Shown here: one piece after another, positions 8,722-19,232 of the stretch
How the letters are laid out: every line of letters starts with the position of its first letter
Position numbering within the stretch: the first letter of the stretch is position 1
NCBI RefSeq assembly: GCF_000365425.1
Contig: NZ_AQOV01000001.1
Span: 1,054,001-1,118,000, forward strand
DNA length: 64,000 nucleotides
Source: Methylomonas sp. MK1
Lineage (GTDB): Bacteria > Pseudomonadota > Gammaproteobacteria > Methylococcales > Methylomonadaceae
Direction: 5' to 3'
Notes under the pieces: generated by a model
The model's input: the letters and a program-made list of their open reading frames with translations, nothing else
What the model was told of the DNA's origin: nothing
Databases searched by the model: none
Translations under genes and position numbers: made by a program

Positions 8722-10799
8722 TACACAACGCTCCCAACATCTTCGGCTATAAAAAATACTGGGCGCACCGCTTCGGGCCGGCACCGGAATTGCCGATGAC
8801 ACTAGCGGAAATGCAACAACTGGGCTGGGACGCCTGCGACGTGATTCTGGTAACTGGCGATGCCTATGTCGATCACCCCAGCTTTGGCATGGCAGTGATT
8901 GGGCGGGTTTTAGAAGCGCAAGGTTTCCGGGTCGGAATTATCTCGCAACCCGATTGGCATAGTGCCGAGGATTTCAGACGATTGGGCCAGCCTAAGCTAT
9001 TTTTCGGCGTGACCGGCGGCAATATGGATTCGATGGTGAACCGGTATACCTCGGATAAGAAAATCCGCTCCAACGACGCTTATACCGCCGACGGCGCAGC
9101 CGGTAAACGCCCGGACCGCGCTGTCAATGTCTACGCCCACCGCTGCCGCGAAGCCTACAAAAACGTGCCTATCGTGATCGGCGGTATCGAAGCCAGTCTG
9201 CGCCGAATCGCTCATTACGATTACTGGTCCGACAAAGTGCGTAAATCCATCTTGTTGGACTCCAAGGCAGACTTACTGGTTTACGGCAACGCCGAACGAC
9301 AAGTGGTGGAAATCGCCCAACGTCTGGCAAAAGGCGAAACCATTGCCGATTTAAAAGGCATTCGCGGTACCGTACATTTTGTGAAACAAGTACCGCAGGG
9401 CTGGATGGAAAAAGACTCTACCGATATCGATAAGCCTGGGGCGGTTATTTCTCATGTGAACCCCTATCAGGAAATGCCGGCATGTGACGATAAGCCTGAA
9501 CTTGCGGCAGATGAAAAGGTTATCCAATTCAAACCAATCGCCAACAAACAGCGCACCCAAACCGTCATCCGATTGCCCGATTACGAAGCAGTAAAAGACG
9601 ACCCGATTTTATACGCACACGCTTCACGGGTGATGCACGGCGAAACAAACCCCGGTAACGCACGAGCGTTGATTCAACGTCACGGCGCTCGCGAAGTGTG
9701 GATCAACCCGCCGCCATTGCCGCTGACCACCCCTGAAATGGATGGCGTGTTCGACCTGCCCTACTCTAGGCTACCCCATAAATCTTACGGTAGCGCCAAT
9801 ATCCCCGCTTTTGAAATGATCCAGCATTCCGTGCTGATCATGCGCGGCTGCTTTGGGGGTTGCAGTTTTTGTTCGATCACCGAGCACGAAGGCCGTATCA
9901 TCCAAAACCGTTCCGAAGATTCCATCATCCGCGAAATCGAAGCCATCCGCGACACCTCGCCCAATTTCACAGGCCATATCTCCGACTTGGGCGGACCTAC
10001 TGCCAATATGTGGCGCTTGGCCTGCAAGGATCCGAAAATCGAAGAATCCTGCCGCAAACCGTCCTGCGTCTACCCTGGCATTTGTCACAATCTAAATACC
10101 GATCAAACGCCGCTGGTCAAACTCTACCGGCGCGCCCGCCAACTGCCCGGCATCAAGAAAATCTTCATTGCCTCGGGCTTGCGTTACGACATTGCCGTGG
10201 AAACCCCGGAATACGTCAAAGAACTGGTGACTCATCATGTCGGCGGTTATCTGAAGATCGCGCCGGAACACACCGAGCAAGGCCCACTGTCGAAGATGAT
10301 GAAACCAGGCATGGGCACCTACGACCGCTTCAAACAGATGTTTGATAAATACTCAAAAGAAGCGGGCAAGGAGCAGTATCTGATCCCCTATTTCATCGCT
10401 GCTCATCCCGGCACCGAAGACAAGGACATGCTGAATCTGGCTCTATGGCTAAAACGCAACGGCTTCCGCGCCGACCAGGTGCAAGCCTTTTTGCCCTCGC
10501 CTATGTCCATAGCCACGGCGATGTATCATTCCGGAAAAGATACCTTGCACAAAGTTGCCCGTAACAGTCCTGATATAGCGATCCCAAAGAGCATTAAGCA
10601 GCGGCGCTTGCACAAGGCTTTTCTACGCTATCACGATCCGAAAAACTGGCCGTTGCTGCGGGAGGCCTTGAAAGATATGGGGCGCGCGGATTTGATTGGT
10701 AATGGTAAGCAGCATTTGGTACCGAGTTTTCAGCCGAAAAGCGATGGCAACGCCATTCCAAGCAAGTCGAAAACTAAACAATTCAATACCAAGCGTTAA
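8718..10799 (+). CDS. YgiQ-family (UPF0313) radical SAM protein
   Basis: This 693-residue protein matches the YgiQ family along its length. An N-terminal cobalamin-binding-like region ([16 protein letters not shown]) precedes the radical SAM domain, whose 4Fe-4S motif CX3CX2C is at Cys378, Cys382 and Cys385 ([10 protein letters not shown]). The C-terminal part has the family pattern [18 protein letters not shown]. Radical SAM enzymes cleave S-adenosylmethionine to start radical chemistry; the substrate of this family is not established to my knowledge. Translation starts at GTG 8718 within the stop of the upstream SpeE-like gene, so the two are produced together. Confidence 0.9.
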   Translation: MIHNAPNIFGYKKYWAHRFGPAPELPMTLAEMQQLGWDACDVILVTGDAYVDHPSFGMAVIGRVLEAQGFRVGIISQPDWHSAEDFRRLGQPKLFFGVTGGNMDSMVNRYTSDKKIRSNDAYTADGAAGKRPDRAVNVYAHRCREAYKNVPIVIGGIEASLRRIAHYDYWSDKVRKSILLDSKADLLVYGNAERQVVEIAQRLAKGETIADLKGIRGTVHFVKQVPQGWMEKDSTDIDKPGAVISHVNPYQEMPACDDKPELAADEKVIQFKPIANKQRTQTVIRLPDYEAVKDDPILYAHASRVMHGETNPGNARALIQRHGAREVWINPPPLPLTTPEMDGVFDLPYSRLPHKSYGSANIPAFEMIQHSVLIMRGCFGGCSFCSITEHEGRIIQNRSEDSIIREIEAIRDTSPNFTGHISDLGGPTANMWRLACKDPKIEESCRKPSCVYPGICHNLNTDQTPLVKLYRRARQLPGIKKIFIASGLRYDIAVETPEYVKELVTHHVGGYLKIAPEHTEQGPLSKMMKPGMGTYDRFKQMFDKYSKEAGKEQYLIPYFIAAHPGTEDKDMLNLALWLKRNGFRADQVQAFLPSPMSIATAMYHSGKDTLHKVARNSPDIAIPKSIKQRRLHKAFLRYHDPKNWPLLREALKDMGRADLIGNGKQHLVPSFQPKSDGNAIPSKSKTKQFNTKR

Positions 10800-10935
10800 T
10801 TGTATTTCTTCGACATACGACTATGCTAAACGAGTTGCGAAATCGGCCAAGCGATGATCCCGCCGGCTGATTTGCACTCATAAATTCAGGAACACGATTT
10901 CACCCATTAAAATCAAACGCTTTACTATCAATCAG

Positions 10936-11757
10936 ATGCAACAAACCATCATTACCCCGGAAAAGACTATGCTCCATCTATCGAAGGAGCTCTGGGAGTA
11001 TAGGGATTTGTTTTTCATCCTCGCCTGGCGCGATTTTAAAGTCAGGTATAAGCAAACGGTAATCGGCGCCGCATGGGCAGTATTGAGGCCGCTATTGACC
11101 ATGCTTATCTTCACACTTGTTTTCGGAAGGATTGCACACTTGCCTAGCGATGCCAATGCGCCGTACCCGATAATGGTGTTTACCGCCATGTTACCTTGGT
11201 ATTTTTTCGCCAACTCGCTCAGCGAAAGCGCCAATGCAGTCATCGATAACTCGGCGATGATCAGCAAAGTTTATTTTCCCAGAATCATTATTCCCACTAC
11301 GCCATTGTTTGTTAATTTAATAGACTTCCTTATTTCATTTGTATTATTGATGGGAATGATGATTTGGTATCGCTTTATACCATCGATCAATATTCTGTTG
11401 CTGCCATTATTCTTATTACAGGCAGCGATTACAGCAATAGGCTTAGGTTATCTAATATCGGCGCTCAATGTTAAATATCGCGATTTTCGTTATGTTGTGC
11501 CCTTTATTGTGCAAATGGGGCTATATATTTCGCCGGTCGGATTCAGCAGCCAGATTATTCCCGAACAATGGCGACTTATTTACTCGCTTAACCCTATGGT
11601 AGGCGTCATTGATGGATTTCGTTGGGGAATAATTGGCAATGAAGCCGGTTTTTTTATCCAGGGATTTAGTATATCTGTCGGAGTATCATTCTCGTTATTG
11701 GGCATTGGTATTCGTTATTTTTTAAAGACTGAAAGACAATTTGCAGATAAATTATAA
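10936..11757 (+). CDS. wzm: ABC-2 type polysaccharide export permease
   Basis: The 273-residue inner-membrane protein has about six hydrophobic segments. It carries the family signature near the N-terminus (LFFILAWRDFKVRYKQT) and a GAAWAVLRPL motif before the first transmembrane helix. It pairs with the ATPase encoded 24 bp downstream to export an undecaprenyl-linked O-antigen or similar polymer across the inner membrane. It is the first gene of a polysaccharide locus running to about 26975. It lacks the features of the capsule (KpsM) subfamily, and the partner's long C-terminal domain supports the O-antigen type. Confidence 0.9.
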   Translation: MQQTIITPEKTMLHLSKELWEYRDLFFILAWRDFKVRYKQTVIGAAWAVLRPLLTMLIFTLVFGRIAHLPSDANAPYPIMVFTAMLPWYFFANSLSESANAVIDNSAMISKVYFPRIIIPTTPLFVNLIDFLISFVLLMGMMIWYRFIPSINILLLPLFLLQAAITAIGLGYLISALNVKYRDFRYVVPFIVQMGLYISPVGFSSQIIPEQWRLIYSLNPMVGVIDGFRWGIIGNEAGFFIQGFSISVGVSFSLLGIGIRYFLKTERQFADKL

Positions 11758-11781
11758 TCACCTAACTGCATTAGACATCAA

Positions 11782-13035
11782 ATGACACCTGCGATAAAAG
11801 TTGAAAATCTTGGTAAAAAATACACCATTAAGCACGAAAGCCAGACACGATACAGCACATTACGTGACCAACTGAGTGGCGGTGTTCGCTCAATGTATCA
11901 TCGTTTGCGCCATCCTTTACAAGCTGTTCAGTGTAGCCAAGAAACAGAACAATTCTGGGCACTAAGAGATATTAATTTTGAAATTCACCCAGGTGATCGG
12001 GTGGGCATTATCGGTCGCAATGGCGCTGGAAAATCAACCTTACTCAAAATATTAAGCCGAATTACCGCCCCCACCACTGGTAAAGTAACGATTAATGGTC
12101 GAGTAGCCAGTTTATTGGAAATTGGCACTGGTTTTCATCCAGAACTGAGCGGAAGAGAGAATATATTTCTTAATGGCGCAGTTTTAGGAATGCGAAAATA
12201 TGAAATCCAAAAAAAATTCGATGAAATCGTCGATTTTGCCGAAGTTAAAAAGTTTCTGGATACACCGGTTAAGCATTATTCGAGTGGCATGTATGTGCGA
12301 CTGGCATTTGCTGTGGCGGCTCATTTAGAGCCGGAAATATTGATTGTCGACGAAGTGTTAGCGGTGGGGGATACGCAGTTTCAAAAAAAATGTTTGGGGA
12401 AAATGGGAGAGGTTGCCAAAGATGGTAAAACGATAATTTTTGTTAGCCACAGTATGGGGATGATTACCGAACTATGTAGTAGTACAATTTTGTTAGGGAA
12501 AGGAAGTATTTTGAATTCAGGTACTACTCAAGATGTGATTAAGCATTATTTAGAAAATGCCGCGTTGGAAAGTAACAAAGGATATATTGCAACGAATAAA
12601 TATAGTAACGATATTTATTTTGAAAAAATTCAGGCTACAAATTCACAAGGAATGCCGACGACAAATTTTCTTCATAATGAATCAATTAAAATAGCACTCC
12701 GCTGCGTAATTAATCGCTGGGTAACTGAAAGTGTAATTGGTTTTTATCTAATAGATCAAAGAGGCAGAAAAGTTTTTACTAATAATAACAACAAATGGCC
12801 TGCGACGGGTAATGATGGAGATGTGGTAAACATGGCAATAACTATACCCAAGAATTTTTTAGTGCCCGGACAGTACTATTGTACGTTCGCTATTAGCGTA
12901 CATCATGTTAGAGCGATTGATATCGCCCAAGATGCCATATTGATTAACGTTATTGATGCAGGGACAGTTTTTGCTTCTTATGAGGGTTTTGACTATGGAT
13001 GTGTTTTTGCAGATTGCCAATGGGAATTAGATTAA
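11782..13035 (+). CDS. wzt: ABC transporter ATPase of O-antigen export with a C-terminal carbohydrate-binding domain
   Basis: The N-terminal nucleotide-binding domain has Walker A (GRNGAGKST) near residue 78, a signature around KHYSSGMYVRLA and Walker B (ILIVDEVLAVGD) near residue 187. Residues from about 265 to 417 form the extra domain that in Wzt proteins binds the modified, non-reducing end of the glycan before export. Its presence predicts that the polymer carries a terminal cap such as a methyl group. Methyltransferase genes do follow at 13523 and 14794. Base composition drops to AT-rich here compared with the upstream YgiQ gene. Confidence 0.92.
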   Translation: MTPAIKVENLGKKYTIKHESQTRYSTLRDQLSGGVRSMYHRLRHPLQAVQCSQETEQFWALRDINFEIHPGDRVGIIGRNGAGKSTLLKILSRITAPTTGKVTINGRVASLLEIGTGFHPELSGRENIFLNGAVLGMRKYEIQKKFDEIVDFAEVKKFLDTPVKHYSSGMYVRLAFAVAAHLEPEILIVDEVLAVGDTQFQKKCLGKMGEVAKDGKTIIFVSHSMGMITELCSSTILLGKGSILNSGTTQDVIKHYLENAALESNKGYIATNKYSNDIYFEKIQATNSQGMPTTNFLHNESIKIALRCVINRWVTESVIGFYLIDQRGRKVFTNNNNKWPATGNDGDVVNMAITIPKNFLVPGQYYCTFAISVHHVRAIDIAQDAILINVIDAGTVFASYEGFDYGCVFADCQWELD

Positions 13036-13515
13036 ACGCAGAGCAGATAACATCGTAGCGGAAACACTCGGATCTCTTTGCGACAAACTAACAACTGTCA
13101 TACTTAAACAATGGCATTCCAATAATTCAGCTAGACTTGCAAGTCTGGCAGAGTAGGATAACCAACTTAAAAAATGAGAGTGATGAAACTTTGGCGGCCG
13201 CATTAACGGAAAGTTACCCACAGATAAACTCGCTTTTACCACCAACAAGTTTACAAGAAAGAAGGAAATGATATCAGGGCAATTGATTGAAGTATTGGTG
13301 ATTTATTTTCTAGGCTGGCTGAAATCAATTATAAGCTATAGCACAAACAGAAAAAGGTCTACGAGTTTGACAAAGTACCCGTTGTACAAAAAGATGCTGT
13401 CGTAAAACAGCTAGCTTTTCTCAATCTGGAGCAAAACCAGTGTATAGATCAAATCGACAAAAAATACATGCTTTTGCAAAAAGTTTACATGGAAAAAATC
13501 ATAACTAAGCGGTAG
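13036..13515 (+). pseudogene. Decayed gene of unknown identity between wzt and the C-methyltransferase gene
   Basis: Three successive stretches look coding but lie in different frames. The first is 13031-13153 (ending LARLASLAE-type then TAG). The second is 13152-13271 (including NESDETLAAALTESYPQ). The third is 13279-13515 (ending in a helical KKYMLLQKVYMEK stretch), with in-frame stops at 13288 and 13339. At least two frameshifts and several stops are needed to join them. The predicted peptide is helical or coiled-coil in character. A missing methyltransferase or glycosyltransferase of the locus is possible, but the remaining sequence is not enough to identify it. Confidence 0.5.
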
Positions 13516-13522
13516 GTTTTAT

Positions 13523-14782
13523 ATGCATTTAATACACCGTACAACATGTCGCGTATGCGGTTCATCGGCTTTAACACCGGTAATCAATTTAGGAGAACAA
13601 TTCCTTCAAGGGTCTTTTGTAAAACCGGGTAAAGAGATTCCACCAATGCGAAAGATACCAATGACATTAATTCGATGTGATCCAACGCGCGATGAACAAG
13701 CATGCGGGTTATTGCAAATGGAGCACACAGTTCCACCAGACATCCTGTACTCCTCTTATTGGTACCGTTCCGGGACCAACAATACAATGCGCGAACATCT
13801 GAAAGGCATTGTAGATGATGCTATGCAGATTATAAACATGGCATCTGGTAGGGTACTAGATATAGGTTGCAACGACGGAACTCTATTAGGATTTTATCCT
13901 GCAACATTCAAAAAATATGGCGTCGATCCTTCCGATGTCGCCCAGGAAATTAAGGGTGACATTGAGGTTGTACAAGATATTTTCCCATCCGAAGAATTGC
14001 TAACACTATTAAACAGTGAAAAGTTTGACATTATTACTTCGATTGCTATGTTTTATGACTTGGAAAAGCCTATCATTTTCACGAATGGAATTAAGAATAT
14101 CCTCTCCTCCAATGGCATTTGGATATTTGAAATGTCATATATGCCAACCATGCTCAAAATGACGTCGTATGATACTATATGCCATGAACATTTAGAATAT
14201 TACAGTCTGGCGGTGATTGAATATATTCTAAAATTTGCAGGAATGAAGGTATTCAATGTTATTCATAACTCAATCAATGGTGGAAGTCTTCGCTGTTACG
14301 CTACTCATGCCAATAATTTTAACTACAAGAATGAGCAATATCTCGAGAATATAAAGGAAATACGCCAGCAAGAGTTTGACTTTGAATTGGATACAGATAA
14401 ACCGTACAAGCATTTTCAAGATCGTATCAACGTACACAAAGAGGAATTGATTTCGCTGCTAAAGAAACTAAAGAAAGAAGGAAAGAAAATTCACATATAC
14501 GGTGCCTCTACAAAGGGAAATACCATTTTGCAGTGGTGCGGAATTGATAACAGACTGATAGATGTGGCAGCGGAACGCAATCCTGACAAATATGGGGCGT
14601 ACACCCTTGGCACGGACATCCCAATTGTAAGCGAAGCCGAGTCAAGATTGATGCATCCGGATTACTACCTGGTTCTTCCTTGGCATTTCAAAGAAGAATT
14701 TATCGACCGTGAAAAAGACATGTTGGAATGTGGGGTTGGGTATATATTTCCTTTACCTACAATTGAGATCATAAAAAAATAG
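13523..14782 (+). CDS. Class I SAM-dependent sugar C-methyltransferase (zinc-binding type)
   Basis: The protein has the three-part layout of NDP-hexose C-methyltransferases. The N-terminal zinc-binding domain has paired cysteines (TTCRVCGSS, later IRCDPTRDEQACG). The central Rossmann SAM-binding domain has GRVLDIGCNDGTLLG near residues 110-125. The C-terminal domain carries the conserved KIHIYGASTKGNTILQ stretch. The 419-residue length is normal. It would transfer a methyl group from S-adenosylmethionine to a carbon of a nucleotide-activated sugar for the surface glycan. It follows the wzt gene after a decayed gene and may share its transcript. Confidence 0.85.
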   Translation: MHLIHRTTCRVCGSSALTPVINLGEQFLQGSFVKPGKEIPPMRKIPMTLIRCDPTRDEQACGLLQMEHTVPPDILYSSYWYRSGTNNTMREHLKGIVDDAMQIINMASGRVLDIGCNDGTLLGFYPATFKKYGVDPSDVAQEIKGDIEVVQDIFPSEELLTLLNSEKFDIITSIAMFYDLEKPIIFTNGIKNILSSNGIWIFEMSYMPTMLKMTSYDTICHEHLEYYSLAVIEYILKFAGMKVFNVIHNSINGGSLRCYATHANNFNYKNEQYLENIKEIRQQEFDFELDTDKPYKHFQDRINVHKEELISLLKKLKKEGKKIHIYGASTKGNTILQWCGIDNRLIDVAAERNPDKYGAYTLGTDIPIVSEAESRLMHPDYYLVLPWHFKEEFIDREKDMLECGVGYIFPLPTIEIIKK

Positions 14783-14793
14783 AGCATCAATTT

Positions 14794-15594
14794 ATGACCT
14801 TTATGTCCTATTCACAAAATTTTGAAGATGTGATGCTTTGGCGAGTGCTAAATCATGTTGAGAATGGTATCTACATTGATGTTGGCGCGGCGCATCCAAT
14901 TATTGACTCGGTCACTAAAGCATTTTATGAAAAGGGATGGCGAGGTATCAATATTGAACCGATTGAATATTGGTTTGAACAAATTGTTTCTGATAGACCT
15001 AGAGATATTAATCTGAATATAGCTTGTGCGGCAGAGGAAGGTGAACTTACTTTATACGAAGTTGCCAATACAGGAATGTCAACCATTAACCCTGAATATG
15101 CTTCTCGCCATGAAGCCAGTTCACATAAAGTTATAAAAATAATTGTTCCTGCGCGCCGCTTAGATAATGTGATTGACGAATTTGGATTTAAGGAAATCAG
15201 TTTTCTTAAAATTGATGTAGAAGGAGCTGAAGCCTTAGTTTTACAGGGGATTGATTTAAATCGTATTCGACCGTGGATAATATTAATTGAGGCAACAGAG
15301 CCTAATACAGTTGTTACAACTCATGAGGAGTGGGAGTCACTGATAGTTAACAGAGGCTATGATTTTGTTTATTTCGATGGATTAAACCGTTTTTATCTTG
15401 CTAAAGAGCAACATGCCCTTCAAAAACGCTTTCATGCCCCTCCAAATTGTTTTGATAATTTTACACGATATGCTGAATTGAAAAGAATTCAGCAATTGGA
15501 AAGTGATCTTCATGCGATACATACAAGTATGGTTTGGCGGATATTGAAACCGTTTCTATTTATTAAGCAAAAACTCAAGAAATTGAATCCATAA
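14794..15594 (+). CDS. FkbM-family SAM-dependent methyltransferase
   Basis: The 266-residue protein carries the FkbM pattern: YSQNFEDVMLWRVL at the start, the SAM-binding segment GIYIDVGAAHPIIDSVT and the later FLKIDVEGAEALVLQG motif. Members usually O-methylate sugars or lipid-linked glycans. It lies 11 bp after the C-methyltransferase and overlaps the next gene by one base (TAATG at 15592-15596), so it is in the same transcript. The last 40 residues form a coiled coil and basic helix that may attach it to the membrane or to a partner. A role in methyl capping of the exported polymer fits the Wzt C-terminal domain. Confidence 0.88.
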   Translation: MTFMSYSQNFEDVMLWRVLNHVENGIYIDVGAAHPIIDSVTKAFYEKGWRGINIEPIEYWFEQIVSDRPRDINLNIACAAEEGELTLYEVANTGMSTINPEYASRHEASSHKVIKIIVPARRLDNVIDEFGFKEISFLKIDVEGAEALVLQGIDLNRIRPWIILIEATEPNTVVTTHEEWESLIVNRGYDFVYFDGLNRFYLAKEQHALQKRFHAPPNCFDNFTRYAELKRIQQLESDLHAIHTSMVWRILKPFLFIKQKLKKLNP

Positions 15595-18098
15595 TGTCCG
15601 AAATAAAAGCACAGTACCAGAAAAGAATATTTTGGCTTGGGATGCATAAGGTGCTAGTTGAAACCGAATTCCCTATGTTGAAAAAAATGGGATACGAGGT
15701 TTTTCGCCCTCCCTATCTTAGCAACATCCAAGATCAATCTGTTTCAGATAAATGGGAAGTTGGCGAGACAACACTTCCAAAAGAGGTTCTTAACAAGCTG
15801 TGTCGATATAATTTTTTTTATAACTCCATTTCTCACGAAATAGGGGAAATCTTAAATACATACTTTGATGTCGTTATCGTAACAATTCATCCCGATTGGT
15901 TACTTAGCGTACTAAAGGTTTTTAGTGGGACGGTATTATATCGTTGCTACGGTCAGATTGGGATTGTGAGTAAAAATCTGTATGAAAATGGTGCTTTTGA
16001 TTTAATTCAAGGACGAGAGAACTTCTGGTTCTTGCCGCATGCAAATGAATGCCTGTCTGATGAGCAGATATGGCTTCAAAATGTGGGGCATGTTGTGCCT
16101 TACTGGTTAACTGATGATGTACTTGATCTTAAAGACACTTGGGCGCATGCAGAAATTCGCAGACAAACTATCGCTCTCACATGCCCAAATATTACGAACG
16201 CTTATTATCAAACTCACTTTCGTTATCTAAAGGAATTTTTTGAGCAAAGGAAATTTCGGTATTACGGCGTTCAATTAGAACCCAATGCCGATCCGAATGT
16301 GGTTGGTACGCTTTCACGTGCAGCATTTTTGTCAGAATTCTCAAAAGAATCTGGTTATATCTATACCTATCGAGAGAGAAATGTTTGCTATCTTCCCCCC
16401 ATCGAAATGATGATGTTAGGAGGTCCTGTTCTGTATTTCCCAAATTCGTTATTGCATCGATATTTCGGATTTGATTCCCCTGGATTGGTGAAGAATGAAG
16501 AAGATGCACTGCGGGTTGCACAACTGATTATAAATGGCGATAAAGCACTCATATCTGAGATAATTGATAGCCAAGAATTAATTAGACAACGTTATTTAAA
16601 AGAATATGGTCAACCCATATTTGAAAACACCATAAAATCCTTGCTAGAGAGCTCTAGCTCTTCTGTTACCCCCAAGATTATTTACGATTTAAACCAGCAA
16701 GAAATTTTTGATTATGACCCAGTATTAATATTCACTCATTTTAAAAATTCTTATGTACATTGCAATGGGCAGTATTCCTCTATTGATGAAATTCCAAGAG
16801 TAATGCAACAGTTTGTTAAGGCATTAAACTCAAAAGATATTCCTGTTATGGTCACGGCACTTGAAAATGAGGCTGCTGTTGTACATGGATTTTACACAGC
16901 TGAATGCGCTAGACCAGATTTAGTTAAGGTAATTCCATTATCAGAACCGGGCATATACTACTTAGAAAATGCGTACAGTAGATTTATAAAAAGTCTACTC
17001 AATGGATACGGATACAGGTCAAATGAGCATTTTCTGAGGATATTTGAGACAATAAAAGGGAAGCGTAAAATCTGCAGCATAAAATCATTTTTTAGACTAA
17101 TAAAATCCATTTTTGCGTATTTTTTTATTTTATTCAAAAATGTTATTATAGCTTATATTGCTTCAAAAAAAATAAATAAACTATTTTCATCTATTTCCTC
17201 AAAGTTAAGGTACGCTGTCGTTCCCCATTATTATAATTTTCCTGAGGCATTTAGCCTCAATACTCCTTTGTTAGCCTATATTCCAGATTATATACCACAC
17301 TTCTTTACTGGCAGAGAATGTTTTCCTAAAAGTAACAAAAACGTTGCCATTGGGGTGAAATTGGCTAAAAAAGCTAAAAAAGTTCTAACGGGCTCCGCTT
17401 TTTCTAAAGAATACTTACCTAACTCTGCATTGAAAATACCTGCAGATAAAATCGTATCGTTCCTTATGCCTTATTTGGGTACATCGAATAAGCAAAATGA
17501 TCTTATGGCTATTCCAGTTAATTTGATTCAAAAGCTTGAGGGACGTAAATTTGTATTTTATCCAACGCAATATCATCCTAATAAACGTTTGGACTTGGTG
17601 GCTCGGAGTTGGTGTCTGGCGGCAAAAAGTTTACCAGAACTTTGTTTGGTTTTGACGGCTAGCTTTATTCCTGAGATCTTGCAGGATGAAATTAAGAGTA
17701 ATGGCTTACTTGATAGACTATTTATTTTCAATAAAGTCAATGATACAACTTTAGTTTGGCTTTATAAAAATGCATCCTGCTTGGGATATTCATCCGAAAT
17801 GGAAGGCAATTTCCCTACACAGATATTAGAAGCATTAATTAATAATTGCCCCATAGTTTGCATGGATAATCCTCTGATTCGTTTTGAACTATGTGGTTAC
17901 ATGGAGCTACTATTGTATGCTCCATTTGCCGATGTAGGTAAATTTTCTGAATTGATTTTACATGCTATAGAATATCGAAATCAGGTGCTTGACAACCAGA
18001 ATTTGTTAAAGAAAGAGATAATTGAGCATTTTAGCTTTCAGAAATTTGCTGAGAACGTATATGCATTAGATGCTGAAATCGCAAGTGATGAATTTTGA
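15594..18098 (+). CDS. Large glycosyltransferase with two putative GT modules
   Basis: The 834-residue protein has a C-terminal GT-B (GT4-like) module from about residue 390. Conserved parts include YPTQYHPNKRLDLVARSW near 660 and a nucleotide-sugar-binding segment SSEMEGNFPTQILEAL near 740. The N-terminal 360 residues form another domain with the look of a second glycosyltransferase (EMMMLGGPVLYFPNS). It probably adds one or more sugars to the growing surface polymer on the cytoplasmic side. A Lys/Phe-rich hydrophobic stretch around residues 500-530 may contact the membrane. The gene is strongly AT-rich. Confidence 0.75.
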   Translation: MSEIKAQYQKRIFWLGMHKVLVETEFPMLKKMGYEVFRPPYLSNIQDQSVSDKWEVGETTLPKEVLNKLCRYNFFYNSISHEIGEILNTYFDVVIVTIHPDWLLSVLKVFSGTVLYRCYGQIGIVSKNLYENGAFDLIQGRENFWFLPHANECLSDEQIWLQNVGHVVPYWLTDDVLDLKDTWAHAEIRRQTIALTCPNITNAYYQTHFRYLKEFFEQRKFRYYGVQLEPNADPNVVGTLSRAAFLSEFSKESGYIYTYRERNVCYLPPIEMMMLGGPVLYFPNSLLHRYFGFDSPGLVKNEEDALRVAQLIINGDKALISEIIDSQELIRQRYLKEYGQPIFENTIKSLLESSSSSVTPKIIYDLNQQEIFDYDPVLIFTHFKNSYVHCNGQYSSIDEIPRVMQQFVKALNSKDIPVMVTALENEAAVVHGFYTAECARPDLVKVIPLSEPGIYYLENAYSRFIKSLLNGYGYRSNEHFLRIFETIKGKRKICSIKSFFRLIKSIFAYFFILFKNVIIAYIASKKINKLFSSISSKLRYAVVPHYYNFPEAFSLNTPLLAYIPDYIPHFFTGRECFPKSNKNVAIGVKLAKKAKKVLTGSAFSKEYLPNSALKIPADKIVSFLMPYLGTSNKQNDLMAIPVNLIQKLEGRKFVFYPTQYHPNKRLDLVARSWCLAAKSLPELCLVLTASFIPEILQDEIKSNGLLDRLFIFNKVNDTTLVWLYKNASCLGYSSEMEGNFPTQILEALINNCPIVCMDNPLIRFELCGYMELLLYAPFADVGKFSELILHAIEYRNQVLDNQNLLKKEIIEHFSFQKFAENVYALDAEIASDEF

Positions 18099-18356
18099 AA
18101 ATAGTTAGTCTGTATTATAAACTTACTTATCTCTCACTCCACCATTTTCATTAAAGCTAATATAGCTGAAAAACAAAGTCTGCGTTATATATTTAACTTT
18201 GTTTCCATGCAAATTACCGCTACAATTAAATAAAGTCAAGGTGTTGCCTAAGAAATATATTGCCGAAATCTACACATCGATGCCGTAACTTTAAAAAATT
18301 AGGTCCTCGGCTAACTATCTACAAGTCGATTTAAATCTTGCGCGAAGGAATTAAAA

Positions 18357-19232
18357 ATGAAAGCAATTATTTTTGGCATAAATGGACAGGACGGTCATTA
18401 TCTAAGTGAGCTTTGCAAAGCAAAAGGTATGTCGGTAATTGGAGTTTCAAGATCAGAGGGAAGCTGGTTAAAAGAAGATATATCTAACCGTGAACAAACC
18501 GAATATTTAATAAAAACGCACACACCCCGATACGTTTTTCATCTTGCAGCCAATTCAACCACGCGACACGATGCACTGTTTGAAAATCACCAGACCATTT
18601 CTACAGGTACTTTGAACGTTCTTGAGGCTGTTAAAAGGCATAGCCCAGATACCAAGGTATTCATTACTGGCAGCGGCTTGCAATTCGTCAATACCGGAAC
18701 CCCCATTTCAGAACACGATGAATTTGAAGCAGGCTGCGCTTATTCTGTAGCGCGGATTCAATCCGTGTATGCGGCTAGGTATTACCGGTCGCTAGGGGTT
18801 CGAGCCTATGTTGGATATTTGTTCCATCACGAAAGTCCGTTTCGTAAACCGAATCACGTCAGCAAGATGATCGCGCTAGCAGCACAACGTATCGCAGGAG
18901 GAAGTAATGAACTTATTGAGCTAGGAGATATTTCTGTGAAAAAGGAATGGACTTTTGCTGGCGATGTTGCACAAGGAGTTTTTACTTTGGTTGAACAGGA
19001 CGATATATTCGAAGCCGTCATTGGTTCCGGTATTACCTATTCGATTCAGGATTGGCTAGAAGCATGTTTCAAAATCATCGAAAAAGACTGGCACGAACAT
19101 GTGCGTCTTCGAGAAGGCTTTATTCCGGAATATAAACAACTCGTGTCAAATTCTGAAACGATAAATGCACTAGGTTGGCGCCCAAACGTGACTTTTCCAG
19201 ATTTGGCGAAATTAATGATGTCATCACCCTAA
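18357..19232 (+). CDS. NAD-dependent epimerase/dehydratase (GDP-mannose dehydratase-like SDR)
   Basis: The 291-residue extended SDR opens with the NAD-binding motif IIFGINGQDGHYLSEL, which is shared with Gmd. It has the conserved ITGSG segment and HHESPFRKPNHV, matching the NHESP region of Gmd. The catalytic YxxxK appears as YSVAR, so the usual lysine is arginine. It may make a 6-deoxy or modified GDP-sugar together with the Gmd encoded at 22120. It is preceded by a 258-bp AT-rich spacer and a GAAGGAATT ribosome-binding site. The exact reaction cannot be deduced from sequence alone. Confidence 0.72.
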   Translation: MKAIIFGINGQDGHYLSELCKAKGMSVIGVSRSEGSWLKEDISNREQTEYLIKTHTPRYVFHLAANSTTRHDALFENHQTISTGTLNVLEAVKRHSPDTKVFITGSGLQFVNTGTPISEHDEFEAGCAYSVARIQSVYAARYYRSLGVRAYVGYLFHHESPFRKPNHVSKMIALAAQRIAGGSNELIELGDISVKKEWTFAGDVAQGVFTLVEQDDIFEAVIGSGITYSIQDWLEACFKIIEKDWHEHVRLREGFIPEYKQLVSNSETINALGWRPNVTFPDLAKLMMSSP

